DNA of 64,000 bases, taken from the NCBI GenBank assembly GCA_013398295.1, contig VZSF01001417.1:248001-312000 (forward strand). The letters are read 5' to 3'. Shown here piece by piece: positions 37,911 through 52,330 of this stretch. The notes under the pieces were generated by a model, which was not told the DNA's origin, made no database searches, and saw only the letters and a program-made list of their open reading frames with translations. The translations under genes were made by a program, and so were the position numbers. Position 1 is the first letter of the stretch. The number at the start of each line of letters is the position of its first letter. Source of the DNA: Chionis minor. Taxonomy: Eukaryota; Chordata; Aves; Charadriiformes; Chionididae.

Positions 37911-40774
37911 GAAGGCAAGATCTTTATAAATCTCTAGAATTCAAACCGGAACACGCAGCCTGCTGTCTCGTATGTGACACAGCGCTTCACCCGTTTACCG
38001 CTGCTTTCCCCAGTGAGCTGGGTTATGCAAAAAATAATAATAATTAAAAAAAATTAAATCTTGAAGAAGTTAAGCTAACATGAATGCCAAAAAAAGCTGT
38101 GATGCCTCTGCTCCAGGCTCCACTAACGATAGTGAGTTGATTATATGAGATATGCCCAAATGATCATAATTATGATCTCAGATACGCCTAGACGACATAA
38201 TGAAGAGGAAAGCAAAAAGACCTCAAAGTCCTTGCTACCCTGACTTTGGGAAGAAACGGTATGGTCCCCCAGCCAGCTGGGAGATGGCAGCCATCTAAAA
38301 AGAGAGGACTCCACTGCAGAGAACTGGCCCCGCTTCTCCAAGGTTTTATGATCAGCTACGCCCATCCCTAAGGCTTCAGAGAAAAATGAAATTCAAAAAA
38401 TCCCGAATTAACCTAGGGAATCAGCCCCTTGCCTTCTGCCGGCAGACAGCTGTAGCCCTGAAGCAGGAGACGGGTTTTTTTAGTCATTTTCTTAACGCAG
38501 AGCTGAGCGTGTGCAACACACTGAGGGCAATGAGAGCTCCCTGTTTTCCTCCAAGGCTTATGAAAGAAGGGAGCGACAAAGAACAAATATAAATTCGCAG
38601 ATGTACAGATTGCATAGAAGAAATGACCTCTGCAGCCATCCACAGAGACACTCACAAACCTGTTCCCAGAGTCAGATTAAAGTGTATCCAATTGGATTAA
38701 ATTCCTAGCAATGGCAAGCTTACCACCTACCTACCCTGGGAAATTATTCCTATGTGTAATCACCTTCACTGCATCTTTATAATGATTGAATTTTTCAAGC
38801 TTTGACTTCCAGCCATTGGATCTGTTCTGTCTTTTTCTGCAAGACTGAAATCTATACATGATTTGGTTGTTCCTTTGTTCCTAATACATTTGTAATGCCT
38901 TCGTATTGTCTTAAGCTCTACTGGCCAGTAATAATTCCTTATTACCTTTATCTTCTCTAAAAGTCATTTACATTTTGTAGATTCAATTTTCATTCCCAGT
39001 TATGCCCCCCTTTTCCATACTTAACATATTGATTTCTTGTTTAATTATCACCTTTGCGCCGCCTTTACTAGGCTAGCTTTCCTCTCCAAGGTAACTTACT
39101 TGTGTGCTCATTAAAGCGTAGCCTTTAGAATACCCAGCAGGATTTCCTTGAGAAGTCCCATTTTCCATTAAAACTTCCCCTTTTAGCGCTCAGTTAGGGA
39201 AACAAGTTGTTCTGAAGAACCGGTCGATTTTATGTTTCGCGTGATACCGCCTGGTGCCAAAGTTTGTCTGCACAAAGCAGAAGGTACTGACCGCAGCAAC
39301 CACGCGGTTTTGGCGGTCAGCGGCTGACACTGCCCAGTGCATCAGAAAGTCCAACACCGATTTATCTCATGCTCAATGCACACATTTCCATCTTATGGTA
39401 TCCTCGAGATTTTCCTGAGATGAAATCTTTGGAAAATTTAAGGCGTTCTTTTTCCTAACGATGTTCAGAAGAAGTCCTCATTCTGGATTTACTGATGGCA
39501 ATGCACCTTTTCCTCACACACTGTGGACAAGTCCGAGAAAGCAGTGCTCTCCATTGTAACAAATGCCCACCAGTCACACGTTCTGCTTTGCCGTCAGTAA
39601 AACTGATGGAAATTTCTGCCATTTTCATGCTACACTTAACATTCCAAATTAATTATCCTCATTTAAAATTTCTGAAATGATTAATTTTTTTTAAAAATGA
39701 CCTTTTAAAAGTACAGAAATATTATTTCCCTTTAATATACTGATTAAATTAAAGTTATCCTTGTTTTTCATACTTTGACATCTGCAAGTGCAATATAATG
39801 AGGAAAAGTCAACTGCACAAATTTTATTGTGCAAGTAAACTGCCACTGTTAATGGCAGTGTTTTTGTTTTGGGTTTTTTTTCATGCTGGCACTTGGATTC
39901 CAAAATAAAACAAGAGTAGCAATGAATATTGATCAACTTTTTATTACCCAGTACATCAAACATTATACTCAAGTCGCTTTTGTTAAAAAACTGTGGTACT
40001 TGGAAATATTTTTAGATATTTCCTGGCTCCTTTAAAACAAAACAGATCTTTTATCCCACCACAAGTTACTATACTGTATAGTACAGATAAAGCCATACAA
40101 GGCATAAAAATAATTAAAAGGCCCAAGTACCACCATGTTCAAAGCAAAAAATATTACAGTAAGTACTTTTTTTTTAAAAAAAAAAAAAACAGAAGTAGAT
40201 TCAGGTAGCCCCTACTTACTCACCAGCACTACCAAGATGAAGCCACTCAAGTCATGACTAATCGCTTAACTCCAGGCAAGTTCATTCACATCAAAGGAGA
40301 GAAAACAAACACAAAGACCTTGTATGTCGTAAGGATCACACTGGAGCTGGGCAAACACAGTTTCTTCTCTAAAGTTTTGGGGAATTTCTCTGGACTTCTA
40401 CGTTTCTGAACCAAAGCAAAAAAAAGAGAGTGCACAAATGACAAATAAACCCCGAGGAGGTATGACATCTGTAGTCGAAGAAACATCAAAAGTATATTAA
40501 ACAAAAATATCACTGTGGCAACAGGGGAGTTTGAAGGAACCCCAGAATATGTTGTGGCTTGTTACCGCCTCCTCCCAAGGGCACCGCTCAGGGTTGTGAG
40601 CAACACAGGTCCAACTCTTCAAAAGAAGGAAAGAACTGAACCCAGGTCTCCTGTACTGCGATGAAGTCATTGGGCTTTAGGGTAACACAGGGAGAGCACC
40701 TCCCTTTTCCCCCTGAAGCTTTGTCAACTTTTGTGCTTCACTTTCATTACATGTAGTCAAAAATGAAATAGTAT
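37911..40774. other. Intergenic desert
   Basis: No exon is recognised. At 40167-40189 nine T run straight into fourteen A, a perfect T9/A9 palindrome in simple sequence. At 40600-40740 a segment containing GAACCCAGGTCTCCTGTACT is weakly like an antisense tRNA-type SINE. It is too degraded to call. Confidence 0.45.
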
Positions 40775-41402
40775 CATCGGGGGTAAAAGGACCCAGGAGT
40801 GCTGGTGGATCGCAAGCTGAACGCTAGCCAGCTTAGTGCTCTTGCAGCAATGAAGGCAGATGGTGGTGTGGGCTGCCTCAGTAAGTCTGCAGCCAGCAGA
40901 CCAGAGGATGTGGTGATTCCACTCTTCTCAGCACTTACTAGGCTACATCTGGAATACTGTGTCCAATCTTGGTCCTTCTAGCTCAAAAGAGACATTTAAA
41001 AATTGGAGAGGGTCAAGCAGAGGGCCATCAAGGTGATTAGAGGACTGGAGAACTTGACAGATGGAGAAAAGTTGAAAGAATTAGGTTTGTTTGGTATGGA
41101 GAAGAGACAGCTGTGGGTTGAACACAGTCTTCCAACACTTAAATGGTTGTTACGGATGTGTGATGGAGATTCTCTTCAGAAAGATGCCCAGTCTTTCAGG
41201 GGAAACCAGTCCAGGTATAAGAAGAAATTATTCACCATGAGAGCAACCAAACTTTGAACAGAAAAGTGGAGGAACTCCATGGAAATCACCAGGCTTGACT
41301 GGCCCTTGATCATGTCATCTAAGGTCCTGCTTTCAACAGGAGCTCGGGGCAGCTGATCTTCAGACCTCCCTTCCAACCTAGGCTTTTCTACATGATTCCA
41401 TA
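40775..41402 (+). mobile_element. CR1 LINE 3' portion, sense
   Basis: The copy starts with GGACCCAGGAGTGCTGGTGG ('DLGVLVD'). It proceeds through CACTTACTAGGCTACATCTG and GAATACTGTGTCCAATCTTGG ('LLRPHLEYCVQ'), then GAGAGGGTCAAGCAGAGGGC and GTTTGTTTGGTATGGAGAAG. It ends in CTCCCTTCCAACCTAGGC and ATGATTCCATA, the CR1 terminus. The plus frame 40799-40981 keeps ALTRLHLEYCVQSW. It is intermediate in age: more decayed than the 11.9 kb copy and clearer than the ancient ones. It is 5'-truncated and contains several stops and indels. Confidence 0.92.
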
Positions 41403-44400
41403 ACTATCAAGGTTTTGTTCTGACTAGAAAACATAAAACAAACTAAAATGCTTGATGCTACTAGAAATACATAACTTTCAGTTAGGCTCCAGATGGAAAA
41501 CCAGACTTGCCGTGTAGATTTAGTTCAGTTTCGTCAACGCGTTCTCCATCCATTCACCTTTGCTGAGGGCTCTCTAAGATACTGCTATAAACTTTGTCAG
41601 TAAACACAGAGAGAAACAATTAGCTAATTTTTGATGTCTTGTGTGTTACGCCTCAAATTGTTGACAGACATTTATTCAGTGCAACCTTATTTATTTACAA
41701 ACATGTATACTATATGCTGTTTCCCCGAAAACAGTAGGAAGCAAACAGCAGGAGACAGTTTCTTTGCTCCCGATTTCGAGCACATCTTTCTCAGGGTCAC
41801 ATTGCAAGCGGTCCTCAGGCTGACGGGCTTCCTTGCTCCTGTTCATTTCTGTAGTGCTCCTGCACCTTGCATGCATCCACACAACCACAATAAAATTCAT
41901 CCCATTAGTTTCAGGACATCAAAAACACTCCTCAGATGGTCTAGCTAAGGCCTCACCATGACTAGCACACAGCCTGCTCTGGAGAGAACAGCTGAAGACT
42001 GGAAATTATTGCTCAGTTAAAGGAAATTTAAATATTTCGTTTCAGTTTGCTTGCATAGCAAGCCTGAAACAGCTTCAGAGTGATGGGGTATAACTGCAAA
42101 ACCACATACTTATATGCTTGTAAAATACTTACCTAACCACTGCATGACAGTGTGTACCATGTCAGCACTATGCAAAACCCTCTGTATTCTACATTAATTA
42201 CAAAATAGACAACTTAACAGAGTTCTACTGGTAGCCAGACCCAGACTCATCTTCCATTTGCAACGTTTCAGAGTGGCTCACAGGAAAGACTTTTTGGACT
42301 AATTATATTCACTATCTTGGGTGAGTATATTGGGTGAATATACAAGGCGATGCCTTGATGAAAACAGAAAATCAGTACAAATTTCATAGGTGAAAAATTG
42401 GCAAAGTAGGAAATGAAGAAAACGGCACAGCCATGCTACCTTGTCATCCACTTCAATTCATGCCCATGTGACAAATGCATACTTTATTAATGACAAAAAA
42501 AATGGTTCTACATGTTGGAACAAAAAGTAAACCATACTTAAAAATTGGAGACTATATTTTCAATCCTAAAAGAAATCTTAGCAGATGAAAAGAATATGAA
42601 GCAGGAAAGAAGCACTACCATTGTATGAAACGTTATCCAGGGCAAAACCAAATACTATGGCTGTCACAGCAAGGTATCAACCTGCTGTACCCCTCTAATA
42701 AACCTGCCTTGGCAAAGCATAGTATCCAACAGAAGCCCTTATAAGGCATCTCTCATAAAAGGCTTGTGACAAGAAATATGAACAATGAAAATTTTGGTAG
42801 AAGCAATATATTCGGCCTTATGTCTTCCTCCATGCTTCAAAACCAGAAAGGGGAGTGCATGCTTTTGTCCAGCGTGTGCTGTAATTCTCTCATTAGTAAT
42901 ACCATTGCTGACAGCCCTCTTGTCCTTGCTTAAGAATGATGTTTGAAAACTTGAAAGAAACTACAGGGAAAATTGGTGACACAGAAATCTTGCCTTACGG
43001 TTAGAAACTAAAGCACCTCAATGAGATTTGCTTAGCAACAAAAGAGGGCTGAGTTGCCTTGATCCCAGCCTTTAAGCATTTTCATTGAATAATGGCCAGT
43101 GCTAAAGGCTTTTTTAATCCAGCAAAGTTTCAACAAGTTAAGTCAAAGCTAAATTCAGACCACAAATAAAACATTTCACCTTAGAAGTGAGTGTTGGTAT
43201 AGATGTGGTGGACTCTTTGTTCTCTGAACTTTTTAAATATGAACCAGGCATCTTTCTAATGAAGTTTGCCTTGAAATAATGGTCTTCAAGCAAGACTTAT
43301 AGAGCAATGCTCTGTAGTCAATGCTAAGGTTGAACTGGATTACATCACCAAAATGATCAGGCTCTTCTTGTCTTAAAGTCTATGCAACAATTACATTGAG
43401 ACATGCTTGTAATTCACTCTTAAGCACATTTTGTAAATAATTATTAAAGTGTTACTACATCCTTACTGACATATTGAAAGTTATTTTCATGCAAACAAGC
43501 TACTCTTGTAGAGAACATTTTGACCGCTGTACTAGGACTCGCATATTTAAGGAGAATTTAATGGGAATATAGGAAAATTCACATACAGAAATTCAAGGGC
43601 TGATCTGCTCAGTGCTAGCTGCAGAGGTCCTACAGAGACTAAAAAGTATTCAAGTAATTCTCCAGTGTCATATTTGCCTGAAACCCCAGCTGCTTTTTAT
43701 GAGCAAAGAATCTCTAATATTCTACCAGTGTTTAGCAATTGGGTATACTAGTTTATGAGGCTCAGCAAAGAACAGACCTTGTTTATTAACCTTTCACTAA
43801 ACCCTTCACAAACTCAAACACTGGAGAGAGAATAAGAACAAAAACTCACATGAATGTTATCAGGAAACGTATATATTTATTACTTTCCGATTTCCCCAGC
43901 ACTTGACAGTCTACTTGATAACCATAGAATTTTCATTACTTTCATTGATTTGATCAACTCCTTTTAGTTCAGAACATGGATGAGCTGAAAAGTGAAGAGC
44001 AAAATAAAATTCCCTTTCATAAAGCATTTGTCTTCATACAGAATTCACCAGCATAATTACGCCCCTATAGTTCTTATGGTATAACTCCCCATGTGGACGC
44101 TTGAATTCTACAGGCATTCATGCAAGATTAAAAAGCATCCACAAGGCATAATTATACTACTGTAGTCTCTGGTAAATTTCCTCATATAAAGAAGACCTTT
44201 GAAAAGAGGTTATTTGAGAGGAAAGAAAAAAAAAAGGAAAAAAAGAAAAGCCCTTTTATTTCCTAATGCAGAAATTTTATAAGGTTTTCTGCTCTTCAGT
44301 TACAACGTACTGTATAAGCAGGCACAAAAGAAAGGATTACAAATATGAAAACAAAGGTTCCTCGGATGATTCATTTTGACTGACCTCCAGTCAAAGCACA

Positions 44401-47400
44401 CTGACCCAAAATGATATCACAAATTACTCAAGGATATTTACCAAGGTTTGGGAATTTTTAAAGATCTAGGTAATTTTCCCTTTTAATATCATGGGTACAA
44501 CTGATTTGTGGCATATGTGATCATCAATTCTGCGAAGTATCTTCTGTAAGCTCTACTTAAGCATCACACTGGTTTGTGCCACTGCATAAAAATGGATCTG
44601 AGCTCTCAATACCATAATGAGAGAGGAAATGACAGAATTACAGTAGGTTTTGTATTCTCTGTATGAAAGATGAACATAATAGGCCTGATCTTACCCTAGT
44701 TCCTTCACCTTGTAGCTATGTGATTAGAAAGCATGACTTCCAGTGCTCAGAGTTAGATTAAACTTACAAAAAAGCTCAACATACAGAAGTAGAGGAGTAA
44801 TGATTAAGGCATCCAAGCAACCATAATTAAGTAAAACTGTGCACAAAAGGGTTAAAAAAATTAGAGTCTGCAGAAATAAACTAAATCTAACTCCACATTT
44901 CCCTCAGGTTCTCATTATAGAAGAAAATTAAGGTTGTCTGGACGACTTTAACTGTGTACTTTCTTTTTCAATATATTTCATTTTATTGAAGTGCAATATT
45001 TTCACTACATTTCCTAGGTTTCAATTATTCTTTTGTATAGCTAATGCACTTCTAGAATACTTTAACACGAATATTCTAATAGATTCAGCTTTTATGTAAG
45101 TTTCTTGGCAGGGATTTTTCTTGGATTTCTTTTCTTTACAATTATTAAAAATGTTACACATGAGCACTAAGAAAGAACCACACAGATAATATAGTTTTAG
45201 TAATCAAAATATACAGGGCAAACCAGCATATTGCTTTTCAATGTCTTTGTATCATCATAATAGCACGAATGGTCAAAAGCGATGAAGCTTCACATTGATT
45301 TACAATTGCTCATTAGATCAGAGATGTAAATCATTATGAGAGAACTCTGGATTTCTTGTTTCTGAGTCCCAATTACAGCGAGGCATATTTAGAAGGAAGA
45401 GGGAGACCAGCAGGAACATAAGTGAAAGTTTCAGTACCAGTCACTCTGCATTGCTCAGAAATGTAACTTAAGAAGTTATAAAAAAAGAAATCAGGAAAAA
45501 AAAAAAAAAAGCCGGGGTGGGGAGCATAGCTGGGCCATGGCTAACCAAGAGCCAAGCGTGGAGAGAGCACTCACTTGCTGTACGGCAGAGCTGAGTTCAA
45601 CTCTGCGTTGCCCCCAGGGCTCGCTCTTCTACCTCCCAGAGGCACAGGCTCATGGCCAGGCCAGTCTCACCCTCACTGCCATGGATGCTGGAGTGCTTCC
45701 CAAAAGTCTACATGCACCCTCTGCAAATGGGAAGGAGAGGATCCTACCCTCCAGCGACATTGCTGCTCCTGACTAACCAAGCGCCGGTATCGCAATGGCC
45801 AGCCTCAGAGTTGTTGACCCCGCTTCCATTACTGGATATATAGTCATAATTAGTCACAATGATATGGTTAATGGTTTTCTTAATCTTAATCCGTATTTCT
45901 TCAATTCTAGCCCGTACGTAACAAGTTTGATTAATTTTATTTCTATGGTGAATCTGAAGGGTCTGTACTGCTAATTTCTGAGATAATTCCGTATTAATTA
46001 AAGCGGCAAATTTCTTAAGAGAATCTGCGGGAAATAATTCTATTGAAACAGTGGGTGGTGGTGTAAAATTAGTGAACATCCATCTTACACTCCAAGAGGA
46101 AATCAGGTCAAGTACAAGAGAATATATTTTCACATATAAATCAGACAGGTTGCCTTTGCTTTTAGTACAAAACAGATGCCATGGCTCAGAAGGGGAACCT
46201 GCTCCTCTCTCACCTTTCAAAGGTTTAATAGGTAAACTTTAATAAATCTTCTTGGAGCAATTTAAAGCACTTCCTTTAACAGCCTGCTGAGGCGCAAACA
46301 TATACTCCTTCTGTTTAACTTGCTATGTGGTCCGTACACTCCCACAGAGGGGCAGACCTGGCTACAGACACGCGCTTACTTCCTCCTGCTGCATCTGCGA
46401 TAAGGGCTACCTACAGGATTCAGTGAACTTCACTTCAAAGCCTCCTTGCTCAACAATTTCCAGAGTCTCCTCGGGTCTCCTACCTCACCTCCTAAATACG
46501 GTCAGACTACAGTATGCAACACTTCAGAACAGATTATTCCAACACTGGAAGCATCACACAGTTATTCCTACCACAAGTCAGTTACACGAGTTTCTGTAGA
46601 CTGATGCAATGATCACCGAGATCATTCCTTAAAATTTCTGGGAGCCTCCTGCACCAGAAGATTCAGGTACATAAATATACACTGAGCATTCATGCAATTA
46701 GTAGCGACGTCTCATGCATTTTTTAAAGCAGAGCCTAAACTTACCCCCAGAGCTGCGAACACCACCTTTGTGTTTGGTAAATAGTGGCAGCTGCATCTGT
46801 ACTGCAGGTAGAAAAGAAGACGAGAAAATACTGTGTTCTGAGTACAGCAGCACACAGCGCTGGACAAACTCTCCTTCTGCACACAGCACATAGGAAAAAA
46901 TCAGCAGTAAAACCTTAGTATTCTCTATCTCTATCCATTTTGGTTTACGTCCTAGTAACATAACCAAATTAACCAGCCACATTATAAGGACTGTTTAAAA
47001 TGCTATCTGGTACTTGAACGGACCAGCAACAACACAAGCTTTAAAATCCTACGAGCCATTTTGAGAATTAAACAGAGATTGACAGTATCTCTATTTTGTA
47101 GTGCCAACTTTTTGAACACTTCGCATTTGTCGTGAAACATATGATGGTGTTGGCAGCAGTTCCCAGTTAGCACTGGTCTCCTTTGTGAAAGCCACTGCTT
47201 AAACAAAGAACTAGATATGGTCTCATCCTCACCACATTCGAAGTGTATTTGCTCCACTGGTGAATTATTGCTATCCTGGACAGGAGGTGGAAAGCATGCA
47301 GGATTCTCCAGCAGACAGAAAATAAGCTCTTCACAGTTTTGTAGGCTGTACACACAGAGCCATTCTATCACTTTTCAGCAACTCCAGCTTACATTATATC

Positions 47401-50400
47401 TACAGACTTACAGTAAGATGAGATAGTCACAGTATTTAAACCTTCAATCTACGCTGCAAATCTGCCAGCCTCCTGTTCCTCAGAATGTTTCATCTCAGCT
47501 AAAAATTATCAGTTCAGAGGGATAAGAGCACAGAGGTATACAGCTGACTGTAATGCATTCCACCAGACAGGCTTTATGAATTTTTTAGCTGAACTTTCTT
47601 CTGTCCTTGTTGTTCTTGCCAACCACATGCAGAACCTTTTAGAGACGATAGCAATTCCCTGGAGGTTTACATGTACTATTCAATTCCAAATAAAAATAAA
47701 AAAATATATATACTCTTTTTCTAAACTGAGTTTCATCTCATATTTTCCTTCGTCCTAAATTACAACTAACATCCAGACCTTGCACTGCATAGCTGAGAAA
47801 CTAGCAGGAATTGCCACATTCAATTAGCACAGCAGAAGCAGCAAACTAGAAATAGGATTTCATTCACTTAATTCACAAGTTGGTTGCCATAAATACTTGT
47901 CTGCAAAACATGGAATTCTGAATACTCCACAGACATTATTTTCCTTTCATGAAGATGTTTGTTTACTTTGGCAGTGATTCTCTTGGGAGAAACTCTAATG
48001 ACTTCCACTACCAAAAAAACCCCAAAACAAAAAAAGAAACAGAAACTGCCACTAGCGAGCAAGGAAATATTAGTCTAATGTGCTGGTTAAACTCCAGGGC
48101 AAAAAGGAGAAAAAACAGAGTAAATCACTGCTTTGCATTCTTGTGACCAGAACCCGTATCCTTCAAGTCCAGCAGGCAGCATAGCTCTCATGATGGAAGT
48201 CAGGCTTTGAATAAAGGAAGAAAGCTGCCCAACTCCTGTGAATTTTAAGATTTTTAGCTTTAAAAACAAACAAAAGCATAACACAGGCATGGGAAGAACA
48301 GAATAAAACAAACTATCTCAGTCCCTGGTGTTAAATTTTACCACTGCTTTTAATTTCGTTCCAAAACGTTGTGACCTAACAAAGGTTTCTTTCCCAATTT
48401 TGTTATATCTGGACAATTAATATTTTTTTCTTTTAATGAGTAAAACCGCCAGGAAAAAAGGCAAGCTGCTGTGACTCAACAGACTGCTCACTGCTGAAAA
48501 AGACTTGCCTACCTCCTCCCCAAGAATGCATGATTATTATTTTCAGAGTTTAAAAAAAATCAAGACCAGAAAAACAGTAAATGATCTAAATCTTCAGACT
48601 TCTTTTTCCAGTGAAATGTCAAACCTCATCGTCTGCTTTTCTATATGAATAACCTGCAGTCCCAGATTGGTTTTGCACATTTCCACAGGAGGAAAAAGTC
48701 ATAAACAAAAATCAACTTTAAGGTTAAGAGGAAGCAGCTCTAGCAAAAGTACATGAATCGTATATTTTTGTTACCAGTTAGAACAATGTGCTGTTCCTGA
48801 AATGCATACGCAAGCCTGCTTCAAAGCTTAAACTGAGGAACGAAGCAGACACATGTCACAGACCACAGGACAGCAGACCGGGTACTTCTCTAAACAGCCT
48901 GATCCAGGCAGGTCTCTTAGCAGAGCCCTTGCGACCAGGGCAGGACAGACAGAGCTACCCGAATACAGAGCGCTGAAAAAGAACCCAGGAAGAGGAGAAA
49001 ATGTGGCAAGGGAGAAGGAAAGGTAAAACAGTAAAGAGAAAACAAGCAACTGATATCAAACCCCCTGATTTTCTTCTAGCTGTAGAGCCTTGGAAGAGGG
49101 GTCAAACAGAGCAGTAAATCACTGTAAATTGTGAAAGGCCTATAAATATTGTGGGCTGCGGAAAGAACAATTTGTTGCATTACAAGCAGCCGATGAGTCT
49201 CTGTGCTGAGCCACTCCACAGGAAAAGGGTTTTCTGAAGTCAGTACTATCTGTAGACACATTTACTTTTAACTATAGCATGCCAAAATTCACCAGAAAAG
49301 CTACTTTTAGTATTGGAATGAAAGCAAAGATAATTTTCATGTGTACATGTTATTTGCAGCCCATATTCAAACTCACAGCCATGGTGATTTTCCAGCTAGC
49401 TAATTGGAGGGAAACAGCAGATTCTAGCAGCAGTCAGAGTTGTTTTCTATTTTGTACATTAGGCTCCTGATATTCTGGTGTTCCTGTTAATTTAGAAAAT
49501 GAGGAAGCACTGAAGTAACTCTGCAGGCACATAGAAGTCTACCTACTTTGTATAAATTTTTTATCAGTTTCATGATTTATTATATGTTCCCAAAAACTGT
49601 AACACTTGTTTAGTGGTGTCTGATTAGGAAAAGACATGGATCCTACCGCAAACAACATACACTTTTTAAAGCAGCTAAACCCACAGATCGCTCTGAAGTG
49701 GACAGCGTCTCAGCACAATCCCTTTCAGCAATTATAACTGCTAAAATTTTTTTTCTTCAAGAAGAAAAAATAGGATGGTGGGCCAAAATCCTTTCTCATA
49801 TCATAATTTCTTGTCACTAACACTGGCCAATAGCAAGTGTTATTCTCCCGGCTTTATAAAAAAAGAAAGAGCTTAAGCTGTGCATGGTAATTTCCAGAAG
49901 CAATGATAACCACTCAGGGGCAAAATTCAGAAGCCGCTGCCTTGATGACCCCTTTCATGTCACCCAAATGGCAGCCAGAAGAGCCGCTCAGTAATCCTTA
50001 AGAGTTTATTTGATTTGTCTTTATATTGTGTTATTTCATGTAATTTATAGTGTTTCCTCTTTATGTTTTCTCTTCTATAGCGTTGCTGGTTCAATTTGCC
50101 ACACAAAATTTAGCCCATAGTGGATGATGCAAAACACCGGATAAATAACATGGTCATTGGCTTTCCGGCGCTGACCAAGCCAGGAGAGTTGTCAGCCCCA
50201 GGCCTCCTAGGTGAAGTTGATGCCTGGCACGTTTGTTGCAATAAATACACAGAAGCAGGTTGATGAACGGCCACAAGAACCATAATTTAGGTATATTTGG
50301 GTTTACCACACTGACAGCTTGTTTTGCAACATCTGGTTTTTAAAATTTACGTATTACGTACAGCGATATTGCACATGGCTTGGTATTCCCTTCTTGTCAA

Positions 50401-52134
50401 CTAGTGCAAGCAACTCGCCCCAGCTCCGTGACCCTCTAGCTTCCCCAAGTCATTCAGATGAGGGGCTCTGGCAGCGTGCTCTCTTCTTCAGGCTCAAGCA
50501 TACGGTCACTTTGCCATGATAATCAGGGAATGTGGAGCCCAAGCATCCCAGTATCCCCTAAGGTCTGGAAAGGCATATCTAGGAAGCTCCTGAGCTGCAA
50601 ATGGTTGAGGTAACTGAGGAAAGCACTATACATGTTTAGCCTGTTCTTGCACATTTGTTTAGGCATCTATTTGCAGACGCTACGACCTTCCTACTAGCCC
50701 GATCCACAGAAACTCTCAAATCTTCCCTCAAAAGGGACAGCTAAGATAAAAGAAAGCAGGAAGGAATCAAAAGATTACAAGGGAGAAAAAACATTAAAGC
50801 AAGAGGGTGTGAAGGCCAAATGGTCAAAAATCAAGAAACTGGGAACCGGAGAGAGAATACAAACAGCGCCAAGGACAGGACTCAGCACTTCTTGATGGCA
50901 CCAAGGTGCCAGTTAAGCGACTTGATTTGGTGGAGGAGGAGCCAGATTTTGTAGTTCCAGCATACACCAAGGGAGTCTCCTATCAGAGGCAGGAGAGACG
51001 GATATACAGCCCAGAGGATTCTTAGTTTGACTCGGTACAGCTGCTCCTGCTTGTGTCAGTCAGGAAGCATATGCAGCAAGACCAAGGGGCACCAAAGACC
51101 TCCTAGATTCTGCAGCAAGATACAGCCAGAAGCTTTCCTCATAATCAGCAAAGAGAGATCAGGTTTCTCTCTCTAAAGGTACCTGCATTAGGGTAGGATG
51201 AATCATTCTTTGGTAGCACCTGTCTTGTGTTTGTAGAAGATTAGGCAGCTAACGCAGAGCGGATGCTTACTTTTTACAGGGTTAAAAATAGATGAGATTC
51301 AACCCATGAAAGTTGTTTTAATAAACATGCAGGATTGGGGTAGGTAAGCTACCATGGTAGAGATCAGCTGTCATGGAGGAGGTGAGTACTCTCGTCTTTC
51401 AGTCAGTTTAAAAAAGACTACTCACGGACGCCACGATAGCTGTTTTGAAGGAAGAATCTCTACAATTTGGGCTTGAGTTAAAGGTGAGGGTCGGGGAAGC
51501 TAATCACTTACCAAAAAAACCCAATTAAACGAGTTCCTACAAAGTTTGTAGACATAGGCAGCTGTTTACAGGAGACACCCCATTGCAACACTGCTTCCAA
51601 CCATGCTAGACGCCCAAGAACGCCACAGGTAGAGGACAGCTTCTGTTCAGGCTTGCACATAACCAAATTTCAGGTGTATGACATGAATGCAAAGGGAAGC
51701 CAGATGCTACCAGTTCTGCAGCTCACAAGACTAATGTTTATGAGGACTGTGCTGTGAAGCAACTCTCTATTCAGAGAGCAACCATTACTCGGCCGGCAAC
51801 ATTTACTCAGCGTGTGATCATCTCTAGGGCCTTGGTCTGCGCTTTATTTTTTGACACTTGTACAACGGACAGCTGCAGAGTTCTTGAAACAGATGCCAAT
51901 ATAATGAATAATTCTGGAGTACTAAGCCATAATACACCAAAGATAAACATGTATCAATTATTATTCTATGCTGCAAATGTATTTTCATCTTAACCCTGCA
52001 AGATGGCACGGATACCCAAATACACACACCCACATAGGTTCGCCATCACAGCAGAGATGACTGCGGATGCCGAAGCAATTGTTTTTTCCCCTCTAAATTT
52101 TGTATGTACGTAGCAAACACATACCGATTTAACA
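41403..52134. other. Intergenic desert upstream of CPEB2
   Basis: About 10.7 kb of AT-rich DNA has no recognised exon. A minus-strand open frame at 45744-46220 is listed separately. Tracts of A occur at 44228-44250 and 45498-45511. The 49.85-50.25 kb part is motif-dense and repeat-free and could be a conserved noncoding element. Nothing else is assignable. Confidence 0.5.
45744..46220 (-). other. Unassigned 158-codon open frame
   Basis: A minus-strand ATG-initiated frame encodes a mixed hydrophobic and basic peptide (for example LYVKIYSLVLDLISSW, then RARIEEIRIKIKKTINH). I recognise no domain. At roughly 40% G+C, about one open frame of this length is expected by chance in 64 kb over six frames, so length alone is not evidence. 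An AAG|GTGAGA donor-like site lies near its 5' end and a CAATAG acceptor-like site inside it, but no exon chain can be built. It may be an exon fragment, an old viral or retroposon remnant, or noise. Confidence 0.12.
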
Positions 52135-52330
52135 AATAAGAATTGTTACACAGGGTCAGACCAAAGGTCCATCGGCCAAATGGAAAGCAGCTATCCAGTC
52201 TTTGACAGTGGCCACTAATGGATGCCTAGAGAAAAGTACAATAGGTCGAGCATATAATGACACTTCCCCAATGTACTTTCACATTCAATAGCCGTGTATT
52301 AATTCTCTCACTGCTGAACTACAGCTTCCC
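52135..52330 (-). mobile_element. Ancient CR1-type 3' end, antisense
   Basis: AGGGTCAGACCAAAGGTCCA, then GACAGTGGCCACTAATGGATGCCTAGAG and ATGACACTTCCCCAATGTAC, form the same antisense 3'-terminal module as the left end of the 21.8 kb copy. The right edge is diffuse. It lies about 100 bp outside the CPEB2 CpG island. Confidence 0.65.

Noticed and set aside
40167..40189. T9/A14 palindrome
   Set aside because: Adjacent homopolymers of complementary bases arise easily in AT-rich DNA. It does not suggest a functional hairpin.
40600..40740. Possible antisense tRNA-derived SINE (GAACCCAGGTCTCC)
   Set aside because: Only one short block is similar. Without further landmarks it cannot be distinguished from chance.
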